Of a stretch of 64,000 nucleotides of DNA, positions 56,209 through 64,000 are shown piece by piece; position 1 is the first letter of the stretch; every line of letters begins with the position of its first letter. The stretch lies in NCBI RefSeq assembly GCF_000744255.1, contig NZ_JQLO01000001.1, positions 1,674,001-1,738,000 of the forward strand, in the 5' to 3' direction. This stretch comes from Carnobacterium divergens DSM 20623. Lineage in GTDB: Bacteria; Bacillota; Bacilli; Lactobacillales; Carnobacteriaceae. The position numbers were made by a program, and so were the translations under genes. The notes beneath the pieces were generated by a model. The model was not told where the DNA came from, searched no databases, and saw nothing but the letters and a program-made list of their open reading frames with translations.

Positions 56209-57405
56209 TTAAACTAATTTTTCCGGAATTGTCACTACACCAATTTCATGTGGTGAGTCTTCATATATTGCTGTTTGCTCTAATCGGTACTCACCATCAA
56301 TTTGTTTAATCTTTAAATGACAGTATGCACTATTTATTTTTAGTGCTTGGTAAAAATCATCTTCTGTTTTAATTGGTACATCATTACAAGTCACGATTGT
56401 ATCCCCAACACTCAACTTCATTTTAGCCGCTGGTGTTGCTGGGCGAATTCCAAGAACTTTTAGCCCTTCATCATTGCTTCCATATAAAAAGGACCAATTA
56501 TGTTCTCTATTTCGATGACGTAAGTATACAGCGATAGCTCCTATAAACATAATTAAATAGCTAATCCATGTGAATGCTGACCAGACAATATTAATGCCGA
56601 TTAAAACAACCAATACACCCATTAATATCATTAAATCTTTGACAACAAGTTTTAAAGCCTGTTGAGGAATTTGAGCTTGAACTTTTAACTGCAAGCCTAA
56701 TAAAATTGGTAAAAATAATACGGTATAGGTCTGATTCCCAATCCCAAAGACTGGCCACCAATCAAAAACTGCAGTAAATAAATTACCTGGTACGATTATT
56801 AATAATGGCAATACCCAAAAAGGTTTTAAAAAATAACTTCCAACCCATTTGCCACGACTTGTTTTTAGAAAATCAGGAGATAAGTGCTTCATTTTATAAA
56901 AGCTTAAACTAAAAATAGTTACGAGTAACACTAGGAACATTACTACTAATCCATTTACCAGTAAATGGTTATTGAAAAAATTCAGCTGCTCGACAGAATA
57001 GCCCATTATATTCAGATTGCTTGATGAATTAGTTTCCAGTATCCTATTCGTTACACTTAAGAGTAAAGCTGTTACTGGAAATGTGATGATTGGATGAATG
57101 TAGCGTGTTCCAAAAAGCACTAAAAGAATAAGTGTTGATATTTGATAAAAAACAATCCATTCAATTGTCAAAGGCACTCCAAGGACTGTTAATAAAATAG
57201 AAGCAATTACCCCCGGAAGTAATCCCATTACTAAAAAGTCTTTCACTTCAAACCATTCCTTAAAGATAGCTACTCGATAGATTTTTCTTTCTGTTCGAAT
57301 TCTTTTTAGACTCATACCAATTGACCAGATAACTCCTACAATAAATAATGGCTGTATAAAAAATGATCCCACAATCATTAATAGCGTTTTAATCCACTCT
57401 CCCAT
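56209..57405 (-). CDS. minJ: Multi-pass membrane protein with C-terminal PDZ domain (MinJ-like)
   Basis: A 398-residue membrane protein with about eight hydrophobic segments and a C-terminal PDZ domain (about 305-395), including LKVLGIRPATPAAKMKLSVGDTIVTCNDVPI. Size, layout and position near ftsEX match B. subtilis MinJ, which bridges DivIVA and MinD and guides septum placement. Similar PDZ membrane proteins exist in many Firmicutes, so this is by architecture and neighbourhood. The start at 57405 was preferred because AAGGATGAGG sits just upstream. It lies 36 bases before phoP. Confidence 0.75.
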   Translation of the reverse strand: MGEWIKTLLMIVGSFFIQPLFIVGVIWSIGMSLKRIRTERKIYRVAIFKEWFEVKDFLVMGLLPGVIASILLTVLGVPLTIEWIVFYQISTLILLVLFGTRYIHPIITFPVTALLLSVTNRILETNSSSNLNIMGYSVEQLNFFNNHLLVNGLVVMFLVLLVTIFSLSFYKMKHLSPDFLKTSRGKWVGSYFLKPFWVLPLLIIVPGNLFTAVFDWWPVFGIGNQTYTVLFLPILLGLQLKVQAQIPQQALKLVVKDLMILMGVLVVLIGINIVWSAFTWISYLIMFIGAIAVYLRHRNREHNWSFLYGSNDEGLKVLGIRPATPAAKMKLSVGDTIVTCNDVPIKTEDDFYQALKINSAYCHLKIKQIDGEYRLEQTAIYEDSPHEIGVVTIPEKLV

Positions 57406-57508
57406 AAACCTCATCCTTCCTTTTCACCAACACTTACTTCTTATTTTAGCAAATACTTAACAGATAATCACGAAATAATCTTTTATTTTGAAATAAACTA
57501 TTTTAAAA

Positions 57509-57558
57509 CAAAAAAATACCAATGAACGGTGCATATTTACGCCGTTCATTGGTATTAA
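57509..57558 (-). terminator. Rho-independent terminator of the NlpC/P60 hydrolase gene
   Basis: A perfect 15-bp stem (AATACCAATGAACGG with its complement, 57515-57529/57542-57556), followed by a T run on the minus strand. Confidence 0.92.
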
Positions 57559-57599
57559 CCATAAGGGATAGGTTTATTTTAATACATAATAAGAAATTT

Positions 57600-58772
57600 T
57601 TAGTTTACTCGTCCGAAACCAACTAGGTATTTAGCCCAGTAATAAGGTGAAATTGAAGCTACAGCCACACCACTAGAACTTTGAGAACCGATAAATTGAC
57701 CATTACCAATATAAATCCCAACATGATCGATTGATCCAGATTGGTTAAAGAATACTAAATCACCAGGTTGTGCTTCTGCTTGAGAAACACGGCTTGTTGC
57801 AGCATATTGTGCACTTGCAACTCGTGGTAAGCTGACACCTGCAGCAGCAAATGCGTACATTGTGAAACCAGAGCAGTCAAATCCAGCAGTTGTTGTTCCA
57901 CCATATAAGTAGGGTGTTCCTGCAACGCCATAAGCAGCAGCACTAACTGTTCCCCAACGTCCGCCAGCAGCAGGTGCAGTTGGTTTAGCAACTGGTGCCG
58001 AACCGTTAGATACCGGTGTTGTTGTTTCGTTGTTGCTTACATTTGATGTTGCAGCAACTGGTTTCGCTTCACTTGCTGTTTGAATTGCCTTAGCAGCTTT
58101 TTCAGCATCTGATTTTTGAGTTAAGAAAGTAGCTTTTTCACTTTCTGCAGAAGCTTGTTCTGAAGCAAGAGATGCAACAACTGCTTCTTTTGAAAGCTTT
58201 TGTTGTTCTAAGCTAGCTTTAGAAGCTTCTAATTTAGCGGCTAACATTGTTTGCTCATTTGCTTTTTTTTCAGTTTCTTTTTGTTTAGAAGCAACTGATT
58301 CTTTATCTGCTTTTTGGTCTTTTACTAATGTTTGATTAGCTGAAACCATTTGAGAAACAACATCCACACGTCCAACAACATCACTTAAAGATTCAGCAGA
58401 TAATACAAAATCAAGATAGTTTTGTGTGTCACCATTTACTTGAATTGTACGTGCTTGCTCTTTTAATTTATCTTCGCGTCCAGCAATTTTTTCATTTAAT
58501 GTATCAATATCAGCTTTTAATGTTTTTAATTCATTTTGAGTTGATTGCATTTCAGCAACTAACTCTTTTGCTGAAGCTTCATTTTCAGTAATAGAATCTG
58601 TTACGCTAGCTAATTCTTTTTTTGCATCTGCTTGCTTGCCAGAAATTTCAGTTACTTTTGATGATGCCTTGTTAATATCCTCATCAACTGATGCTGATGC
58701 ACTAAATGGTGCTACCATTGTTCCTAAACCAATTGTTCCGATGACTGCTAAAGTTATTATTTTCTTATTCAC
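57600..58772 (-). CDS. cwlO: Secreted peptidoglycan hydrolase with coiled coil and NlpC/P60 domain (CwlO/PcsB-like)
   Basis: A 390-residue secreted protein. Signal peptide (about 1-27), long Ala/Lys/Glu-rich coiled coil (about 30-225), a Ser/Pro/Ala linker (VSNNETTTPVSNGSAP), and a C-terminal NlpC/P60 domain with catalytic Cys in GFDCSGF and His in IDHVGIYIGNG. Such enzymes cut peptide stems of peptidoglycan. The coiled-coil hydrolases of this type (CwlO, SagA, PcsB) are activated by FtsEX, which lies just upstream, so regulated cell separation or elongation is the likely role. The start codon is GTG with AGGAG 9 bases upstream. Confidence 0.93.
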   Translation of the reverse strand: MNKKIITLAVIGTIGLGTMVAPFSASASVDEDINKASSKVTEISGKQADAKKELASVTDSITENEASAKELVAEMQSTQNELKTLKADIDTLNEKIAGREDKLKEQARTIQVNGDTQNYLDFVLSAESLSDVVGRVDVVSQMVSANQTLVKDQKADKESVASKQKETEKKANEQTMLAAKLEASKASLEQQKLSKEAVVASLASEQASAESEKATFLTQKSDAEKAAKAIQTASEAKPVAATSNVSNNETTTPVSNGSAPVAKPTAPAAGGRWGTVSAAAYGVAGTPYLYGGTTTAGFDCSGFTMYAFAAAGVSLPRVASAQYAATSRVSQAEAQPGDLVFFNQSGSIDHVGIYIGNGQFIGSQSSSGVAVASISPYYWAKYLVGFGRVN

Positions 58773-58822
58773 GTAGTTGTTCTCCTATCTGACCCTTATG
58801 ATTTTTTATTTTTTTGATTAAT

Positions 58823-59710
58823 TTATACTTTTAAGAATCTTCTCATTGAAAGCAATGATCCGAAGGCTCCGATGAAAACACCGAGAGCTAATAGTAATCC
58901 GCCAATTTGGTATAAAAATGGCTGCGGTGCTAATAGCGCAAAATACGTTCCTTGTAAGACTTTTGTTACAAAATCGTAAGCTGCTACATAAACAAAACTT
59001 AAGATCGCAATTGGAATGATTGCTCCGAAGAATCCAATCCAAGCTCCTTCTAGGAAGAATGGCCATCTGATAAATCCGTTTGTTGCACCAACTAATTTCA
59101 TAATTTCAATCTCAGTACGACGAGATAAAATTGTAATTCGAATGGTATTTGAAATTAAGAACATTGCAACTAATAATAATGCAATAATAATAACTCCACC
59201 AATATTTCGAACGGCTGAAACAAAGTTGAATAATTTTTTAGCCTGTGCGCCTCCGTAATTCACTTTAGCGACGTTGTCTAATTTTTCAGCATCTTTAGCT
59301 ACTTTTTCAGTATCTCTCGGTGATTCAGTACTTACGACATAAACATCGAATAATGGATTGTCATCGCCACCGAACAGATTAAATTCTGATCCATAACTTC
59401 CGACTACTTTATCTAATTCCTGCTCACGACTAGAATACTCGATTTTATCAACATTAGATAATTTTTTTAGATCTGTTTTCAAGGTATCTTTTTGTTCTTT
59501 AGTAGCTGCTAAATCAATGTAAACACGAACACTTACATCATTTTCAACATCTGTTGCCAATTTATTGACATTTAAAAGAATTGAGATAAATGAACCTACT
59601 AATAATAAGGTTACTGTTACAGCACTGACTGCTGCAATTGACATCCATCCGTTTCTTTTTAAACTTTTCAAACTCTCAATAGCGTGTCTCTTAAACGTTC
59701 TAACCTTCAT
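58823..59710 (-). CDS. ftsX: Cell division ABC-like permease FtsX
   Basis: A 295-residue membrane protein with four helices: near 25-45, and three in the C-terminal half, including GGVIIIALLLVAMFLISNTIRITILSRRTEIEIMKLVGAT. The large outer loop (about 50-165) is the part that contacts peptidoglycan hydrolases. The start MKVRTFKRHAIE (59710) has GGAAGGGG 9 bases upstream and lies inside the ftsE end, giving an 11-base overlap. The next gene, 50 bases on, is the coiled-coil hydrolase it probably activates. Confidence 0.95.
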   Translation of the reverse strand: MKVRTFKRHAIESLKSLKRNGWMSIAAVSAVTVTLLLVGSFISILLNVNKLATDVENDVSVRVYIDLAATKEQKDTLKTDLKKLSNVDKIEYSSREQELDKVVGSYGSEFNLFGGDDNPLFDVYVVSTESPRDTEKVAKDAEKLDNVAKVNYGGAQAKKLFNFVSAVRNIGGVIIIALLLVAMFLISNTIRITILSRRTEIEIMKLVGATNGFIRWPFFLEGAWIGFFGAIIPIAILSFVYVAAYDFVTKVLQGTYFALLAPQPFLYQIGGLLLALGVFIGAFGSLLSMRRFLKV

Positions 59711-60386
59711 AACCATAATCCCCTTCCAATTGATCTCGGACAATTCGCCCATTTTCAACCGCTAGGACACGGTGTTTTACAACGTTTACGATTTGGCTAT
59801 TATGAGTTGCCATTACCACAGTTGTTCCTTGATTGTTGATTTCTTCTAAGATATTCATGATTTCCCATGACGTATCTGGATCAAGGTTACCAGTTGGTTC
59901 ATCTGCAATCAGAACTCGTGGCATATTTGCAATTGCTCTTGCAATCGCAATACGTTGCTGCTCTCCACCAGAAAGCTCTGTCGGAAACATTCTAACTTTA
60001 TGTTTTAATCCAACTAAATCAAGAACTTCTAGTACACGTTTTTTGATAATTTTAGGATTTTTTTCAACAACTTCCATTGCATATGCAATATTTTCATAGA
60101 CAGTTAGTCTTGGTAATAATTTAAAATCTTGGAAAACAACGCCCACATGACGTCTTAAGAATGGTACGTCACGATCTTTCATTGTTACAAGATCAAAGTC
60201 TCCTACTTTAATACTGCCTTTTGAAGCTTTTTCTTCACGATACATCATTTTTATAAAGGTTGATTTCCCCGCTCCACTTGGACCAACTACATAAACAAAT
60301 TCACCCTGTTCGATACGAACGGTTAAACCATTTGCAGCAGTGATGCCATTTGGATATTTTTTATAGACATTCAACATTTCTATCAT
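59700..60386 (-). CDS. ftsE: Cell division ATP-binding protein FtsE
   Basis: A 228-residue ABC ATPase with Walker A GPSGAGKST, Q loop VVFQDFKLLP, the signature ELSGGEQQRIAIARAIA, Walker B LIADEPTGNLDP and H loop VMATHNSQIV. FtsEX does not transport; it turns ATP hydrolysis into activation of cell-wall hydrolases. First gene of ftsE-ftsX(-cwlO). The ribosome site is AAGGTGA. Confidence 0.97.
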   Translation of the reverse strand: MIEMLNVYKKYPNGITAANGLTVRIEQGEFVYVVGPSGAGKSTFIKMMYREEKASKGSIKVGDFDLVTMKDRDVPFLRRHVGVVFQDFKLLPRLTVYENIAYAMEVVEKNPKIIKKRVLEVLDLVGLKHKVRMFPTELSGGEQQRIAIARAIANMPRVLIADEPTGNLDPDTSWEIMNILEEINNQGTTVVMATHNSQIVNVVKHRVLAVENGRIVRDQLEGDYGYEG

Positions 60387-60703
60387 ATAATCACCTTACT
60401 TTTCTAGTTTTGCTATCATTATCAGGTGTTTCTTACTAAATTAGGATTCATTAGTTATACTTTTCCCAACGCTTATTCATTATAGCATTATATACATTTA
60501 AGTCTGTTGTATTTTCTTTACAAATATATTTCAATGTTAGTTAAAAATGTAATGAATTGTCTTATTAGAGATGATTTCACTTCTATAAATCAAATATGAC
60601 TTTTTATTATTCATTTTCTTGTTTTTTTGCAGTTTATTCCCCACTTTAAATCACCATAATCATCTTTTTTGGGTTTCGTTTTTTACTATTGTAACAATAA
60701 AAA
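60387..60703. other. Intergenic region upstream of ftsE
   Basis: AT-rich. The minus strand has two closely spaced -10-like TATAAT sequences about 95-110 bases before ftsE; the nearer is at 60479-60484. Neither has a convincing -35. No ORF with a ribosome site was found. Confidence 0.45.
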
Positions 60704-60738
60704 AGAAAAAAGTTGCCAAATAAGGCAACTTTTTTCTT
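60704..60738 (-). terminator. Rho-independent terminator of prfB
   Basis: AAAAAAGTTGCC pairs with GGCAACTTTTTT, just after the prfB stop codon. Confidence 0.9.
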
Positions 60739-60740
60739 TT

Positions 60741-61854
60741 TTATTCATTTAGTAACATTGTGCTCTTTAAATAAGCATCTATAAATGGGTCTAAATCTCC
60801 ATCCATAACTCCTTGTACATTTCCTGTTTCATAGTTTGTTCGGTGATCTTTAATCATTGAGTAAGGATGGAATACATAGGATCTAATTTGCGAACCCCAA
60901 CCAATTTCTTTTTGTTCACCGCGAATTTCTGCTAGCTCTTTTTCTTTTTCTTCTAATTCTAGCTGATATAGCTTAGCTTTTAACATTCCCATTGCTTGAT
61001 CTCTATTTTTCAATTGTGAACGTTGCGCTTGACTAGCTACAACAATCCCTGTTGGAATATGAGTAATTCGAACTGCGGAATCAGTTTTATTAATATGTTG
61101 ACCACCCGCACCACTTGCTCGATAGGTATCTACTTTTAAGTCATCATTGTTAATGGCCACAGTTTCGGCATCTTCAATTTCTGGCATGACATCAATTGAA
61201 ACAAACGAGGTGTGACGTCTACCAGCTGAATCAAATGGTGAAATACGAACTAAACGATGAACTCCTTTTTCAGCTTTTAAATAACCATAGGCATTGTGGC
61301 CTTTAATTAAAAGAGTTACACTTTTGATTCCGGCTTCTTCTCCATCTTGATAATCAAGTGTTTCTACTTTGAAACCTTTTTTTTCGGCCCAACGCATATA
61401 CATTCTAAGAAGCATACTTCCCCAATCCTGTGACTCTGTGCCACCTGCTCCAGGGTGCAATTCAATAATCGCATTGTTTTTATCATAGGGAGCACTTAAA
61501 AGCATGTCCAATTCATATTTGTCTAGATCTTTTTGAAATTCTTGATAATTTTCTTCTAGTTCTTTTTCTAATTCTTCATCTGGTTCTTCTTTTACCATTT
61601 CTAACAAGATTTCTAAGTCTTCTTTGGTTTGAGATAACTCTTTAAACTGATTGTATTTTTCTTTTAGACTATTGGCTTCATTGATAACTCCTTGCGCCTT
61701 AGTTCCATCGTCCCAAAAACCAGGTTCGGTCATTCTGTTGTCAAGTTCTGCAATATCTTGTTCCATTGTCTCTAAGTCAAAGAGACCTCCCAAAGCCTGC
61801 AATTTTATCTGTTGCTTTAGCTAAATTATTCCTGATTTCACTTAATTCCATCAT
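60741..61854 (-). CDS. prfB: Peptide chain release factor 2, expressed by programmed +1 frameshift
   Basis: Terminates translation at UGA and UAA. The reading frame starts with ATG at 61854 (AAGGAG 6 bases upstream), runs 25 codons, and meets an in-frame UGA at 61779-61777. A +1 shift at CTT TGA C then gives a 370-residue product with the GGQ motif ([19 protein letters not shown]) and the SPF tripeptide for UGA recognition ([11 protein letters not shown]). The main frame after the shift opens with [15 protein letters not shown]. Monocistronic between secA and ftsE, a conserved order. This is the normal autoregulation of RF2 and not a broken gene. Confidence 0.97.
61776..61791 (-). promoter_or_regulatory. 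RF2 programmed +1 frameshift site
   Basis: The minus strand reads GGGAGG (internal Shine-Dalgarno), TCT, CTT, then UGA C. Slippage of the CUU codon onto UUU lets the ribosome read GAC. Low RF2 slows termination at UGA and raises frameshifting, closing a feedback loop. Position (codon 26) is the usual one. Confidence 0.95.
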
Positions 61855-61893
61855 TTTCTCTCCTTAGTGTTGCTATTTCCTATTTATTTTAAC

Positions 61894-61931
61894 AAAGAAC
61901 ACGACTTGGTCGCAACCAAATCGTGTTCTTT
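61894..61931 (-). terminator. Hairpin terminator after secA
   Basis: A 17-bp stem with one mismatch (AAAGAACACGACTTGGT with ACCAAATCGTGTTCTTT) around CGCA, 16 bases after the secA stop. The T tract after it is weak, so readthrough into prfB is possible. Confidence 0.75.
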
Positions 61932-61946
61932 ACTCTAATTTAGTTC

Positions 61947-64000
61947 TTAAACTTTACCTTTTCCGTGACAGTTTTTATATTTCTTACCACTACCACATGG
62001 ACAAGGATCATTACGTCCAATTTTATCTTCAACTTTGACTGGTTTTGATTTTGCTGCTTCAACAACATCTCCATCACCAGATGAACGAGCAGGTGTTCCT
62101 TGAGCTACTTGTTCTCTTTGAAGGTTTTGTCTAATTTCAGATTTCATTAGTAAACGAGTAACATCGTAATCAATTGCTGCAATCATTTCTTCAAATAATT
62201 TGAAGCCTTCTGCTTGGTACTCAACTAATGGATTTGTTTGAGCGTATGCTCTTAAGCCAATACCTTGTCTTAATTGATCCATTGTATCAATATGGTCAGT
62301 CCATTTGCTATCAACAACACGTAAAACAACTACTTTTTCAAATTCAAGAATTTGATCTGTACTATTTAATTGTTGCTCTTTAGCTTGGTAAATTTTCTCA
62401 GCTTTTTCTAATAACAAAGCTTTGATTTCTTCAGGAGATTTATTTTCTAAATCACTTACTTTTAAACTGTCTTCATGAACAATTGCAGATGTTGCAAAAT
62501 CATGAATTCCTTGTAAGTTCCACTCTTCTTTTGGTCCTTGTGTGTTTATATCAACGATACGATCAATTGTACGTTTAATCATTGGAATTGTAATTTTTCT
62601 TAATGATTCTTCTGCCATGATGACTTCTAAACGTTGTCCATAAATAATCTCACGTTGTTCACGCATTACGTCATCATACTCTAAAACGTTTTTACGCGTG
62701 TCATAGTTATTTCCTTCAACACGTTTTTGAGCCGATTCAACTTGACGTGAAATCATTTTACTTTGAATCAAGATATCTTCATCTTGAACTTTCATACGCT
62801 CAAGGATTGCTTGGATACGTTCTGAACCAAAACGTTTCATTAATTCATCTTCTAATGATAAATAGAATTGAGTGATACCAGGATCTCCTTGACGCCCTGC
62901 ACGTCCACGTAATTGATTATCAATACGACGAGATTCGTGACGTTCTGTACCAATAACGCATAGTCCACCAACTTCAAGTACGCCTGCACCAAGTTTAATA
63001 TCGGTACCACGTCCGGCCATATTGGTTGCGATTGTTACAGCACCTTTTTGACCAGCACTTGTAATGATTTCAGCTTCTTTAAAGTGATTTTTTGCATTTA
63101 AAACTTCATGATGAATACCCGCTTTTGTTAAAAGGTTTGAAAGTAATTCTGATGTTTCAACAGCAACTGTACCTACTAAGATTGGTTGACCTTTTGCATG
63201 ACGTTCTTTGATTTCTTCTACAACAGCATTGAACTTGCTGGTTAATGTTGCATATAATAAATCTGGACGGTCATCACGAATAATTGGTTTATTTGTTGGG
63301 ATTTCTACTACTTGAATGTTGTAGATTTCACGGAATTCTTCTTGTTCTGTTTTAGCAGTACCAGTCATTCCTGCTAATTTTTTATACATACGGAAGTAAT
63401 TTTGGAAAGTAACGTTAGCCATTGTTTTTGACTCGTTTTCAATTTCTACGCCTTCTTTTGCTTCAATCGCTTGGTGAAGTCCGTCAGAATAACGACGACC
63501 ATCCATAATACGACCAGTAAATTGGTCAACAATTAGCACTTCGCCTTCTTGAACTACGTAATCGATATCTAATAACATGATGTAGTTTGCACGTAATGCT
63601 TGATCCACATGGTGAATCAATGCTGTATTGTCGATGTCATATAAGTTTTCAACACCAAATGCTCGTTCTGCTTTCACCATACCTTCTTCTGTTAATCCAA
63701 TGGTTTTAGATTGAACATCGATTGTATAGTCTTCTTCCGCTTTTAACCCTTTAGCAAATTGATCTGCTTTCGTATACAGAACAGTTGATTTTTCAGCTTG
63801 TCCTGAAATAATTAACGGGGTTCTAGCTTCGTCAATTAAAATTGAATCGACTTCATCCACGATGGCATAGCTAAGAGGACGTTGTACCATTTGTTCACGG
63901 TATACGACCATGTTATCGCGTAAATAATCAAAACCTAGTTCATTATTGGTTGTATAAGTAATGTCGCATGCGTAAGCTGCGCGTTTTTCTTCGGCACTTT
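61947..64000 (-). CDS. secA: Preprotein translocase ATPase SecA (5' end beyond the window)
   Basis: Motor that drives secreted proteins through SecYEG. Only the last 684 or so residues are present; the open frame continues to the window edge. Visible are the segment [14 protein letters not shown], the DEAD motif [20 protein letters not shown], the helicase motif [10 protein letters not shown], motifs [13 protein letters not shown] and [21 protein letters not shown], the helical scaffold and the C-terminal zinc-binding tail [13 protein letters not shown]. Standard for SecA1. It lies upstream of prfB on the same strand. An internal Met at 63911 is not the start. Confidence 0.96.
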   Translation of the reverse strand, partial: SAEEKRAAYACDITYTTNNELGFDYLRDNMVVYREQMVQRPLSYAIVDEVDSILIDEARTPLIISGQAEKSTVLYTKADQFAKGLKAEEDYTIDVQSKTIGLTEEGMVKAERAFGVENLYDIDNTALIHHVDQALRANYIMLLDIDYVVQEGEVLIVDQFTGRIMDGRRYSDGLHQAIEAKEGVEIENESKTMANVTFQNYFRMYKKLAGMTGTAKTEQEEFREIYNIQVVEIPTNKPIIRDDRPDLLYATLTSKFNAVVEEIKERHAKGQPILVGTVAVETSELLSNLLTKAGIHHEVLNAKNHFKEAEIITSAGQKGAVTIATNMAGRGTDIKLGAGVLEVGGLCVIGTERHESRRIDNQLRGRAGRQGDPGITQFYLSLEDELMKRFGSERIQAILERMKVQDEDILIQSKMISRQVESAQKRVEGNNYDTRKNVLEYDDVMREQREIIYGQRLEVIMAEESLRKITIPMIKRTIDRIVDINTQGPKEEWNLQGIHDFATSAIVHEDSLKVSDLENKSPEEIKALLLEKAEKIYQAKEQQLNSTDQILEFEKVVVLRVVDSKWTDHIDTMDQLRQGIGLRAYAQTNPLVEYQAEGFKLFEEMIAAIDYDVTRLLMKSEIRQNLQREQVAQGTPARSSGDGDVVEAAKSKPVKVEDKIGRNDPCPCGSGKKYKNCHGKGKV

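Noticed and set aside
61777-61854. Premature stop in prfB suggesting a pseudogene
   Set aside because: The UGA lies in the known CTT TGA C slip site with an internal Shine-Dalgarno, so it is the programmed frameshift.

Overview
The window is chromosomal DNA from a low-GC Gram-positive bacterium of the order Lactobacillales. A Carnobacterium or a near relative (Carnobacteriaceae/Enterococcaceae) fits best. The reasons are the AT-rich sequence, strong AGGAGG ribosome binding sites, a CggR-led glycolytic operon that includes gpmI, sigma-54 next to a LevR-type activator, a LiaXYZ-type envelope-stress operon as in enterococci, tandem pstB genes, CtsR-type control of clpP, and an LPXTG surface protein. 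The species is inferred from gene content only. Almost everything is core chromosome on the minus strand; no prophage, insertion sequence or CRISPR array was seen.

Layout. 0-6 kb: an oligopeptide-binding lipoprotein, a short-chain dehydrogenase-like protein, and a serC-serA-DUF1015 serine operon. 6-12 kb: a large sigma-54/PRD activator, a cold-shock gene and a repeat-rich LPXTG surface protein. 12-21 kb: the glycolytic operon cggR-gap-pgk-tpiA-gpmI-eno with rpoN upstream; a two-element CggR operator lies in the cggR leader and an unexplained 82-bp tandem repeat lies between pgk and tpiA. 21-24 kb, plus strand: tRNA-Arg(CCG), a TM2 protein, a small P-loop kinase, clpP behind a CtsR box, and a DsbA-like protein. 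24-31.5 kb: an old-yellow-enzyme reductase, whiA-yvcK-rapZ, pgcA, trxB and a TPR protein. 31.7-33.1 kb: a plus-strand MATE exporter.

33-44 kb: galU, gpsA, ppaX-like, lgt and hprK in one minus-strand run; liaX-liaY-liaZ; uvrA without uvrB; an HD hydrolase. 44-46.6 kb: a zinc/cadmium P-type ATPase with a CzrA-like repressor whose promoter carries three direct 10-bp repeats. 46.7-56.2 kb: a complete phosphate module, phoPR then pstS-pstS-pstC-pstA-pstB-pstB-phoU; each pstS has its own Pho-box-like array, and a 45-residue plus-strand ORF sits divergently at its head. 56-64 kb: a MinJ-like PDZ protein, a CwlO/PcsB-like hydrolase, ftsE-ftsX, prfB with its programmed +1 frameshift, and secA running off the window edge.

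How it works together. Sugar flux signals meet at CggR, HPr kinase and the sigma-54/LevR system. WhiA/YvcK/RapZ, MinJ, FtsEX with its hydrolase and LiaXYZ all concern envelope growth and division. PhoPR drives phosphate uptake. No clearly new multigene system was found. The least explained items are the 82-bp repeat array in the glycolytic operon, the small ORF in the pho region, the DUF1015 gene in a serine operon without visible serB, and the four 84-residue modules of the surface protein.
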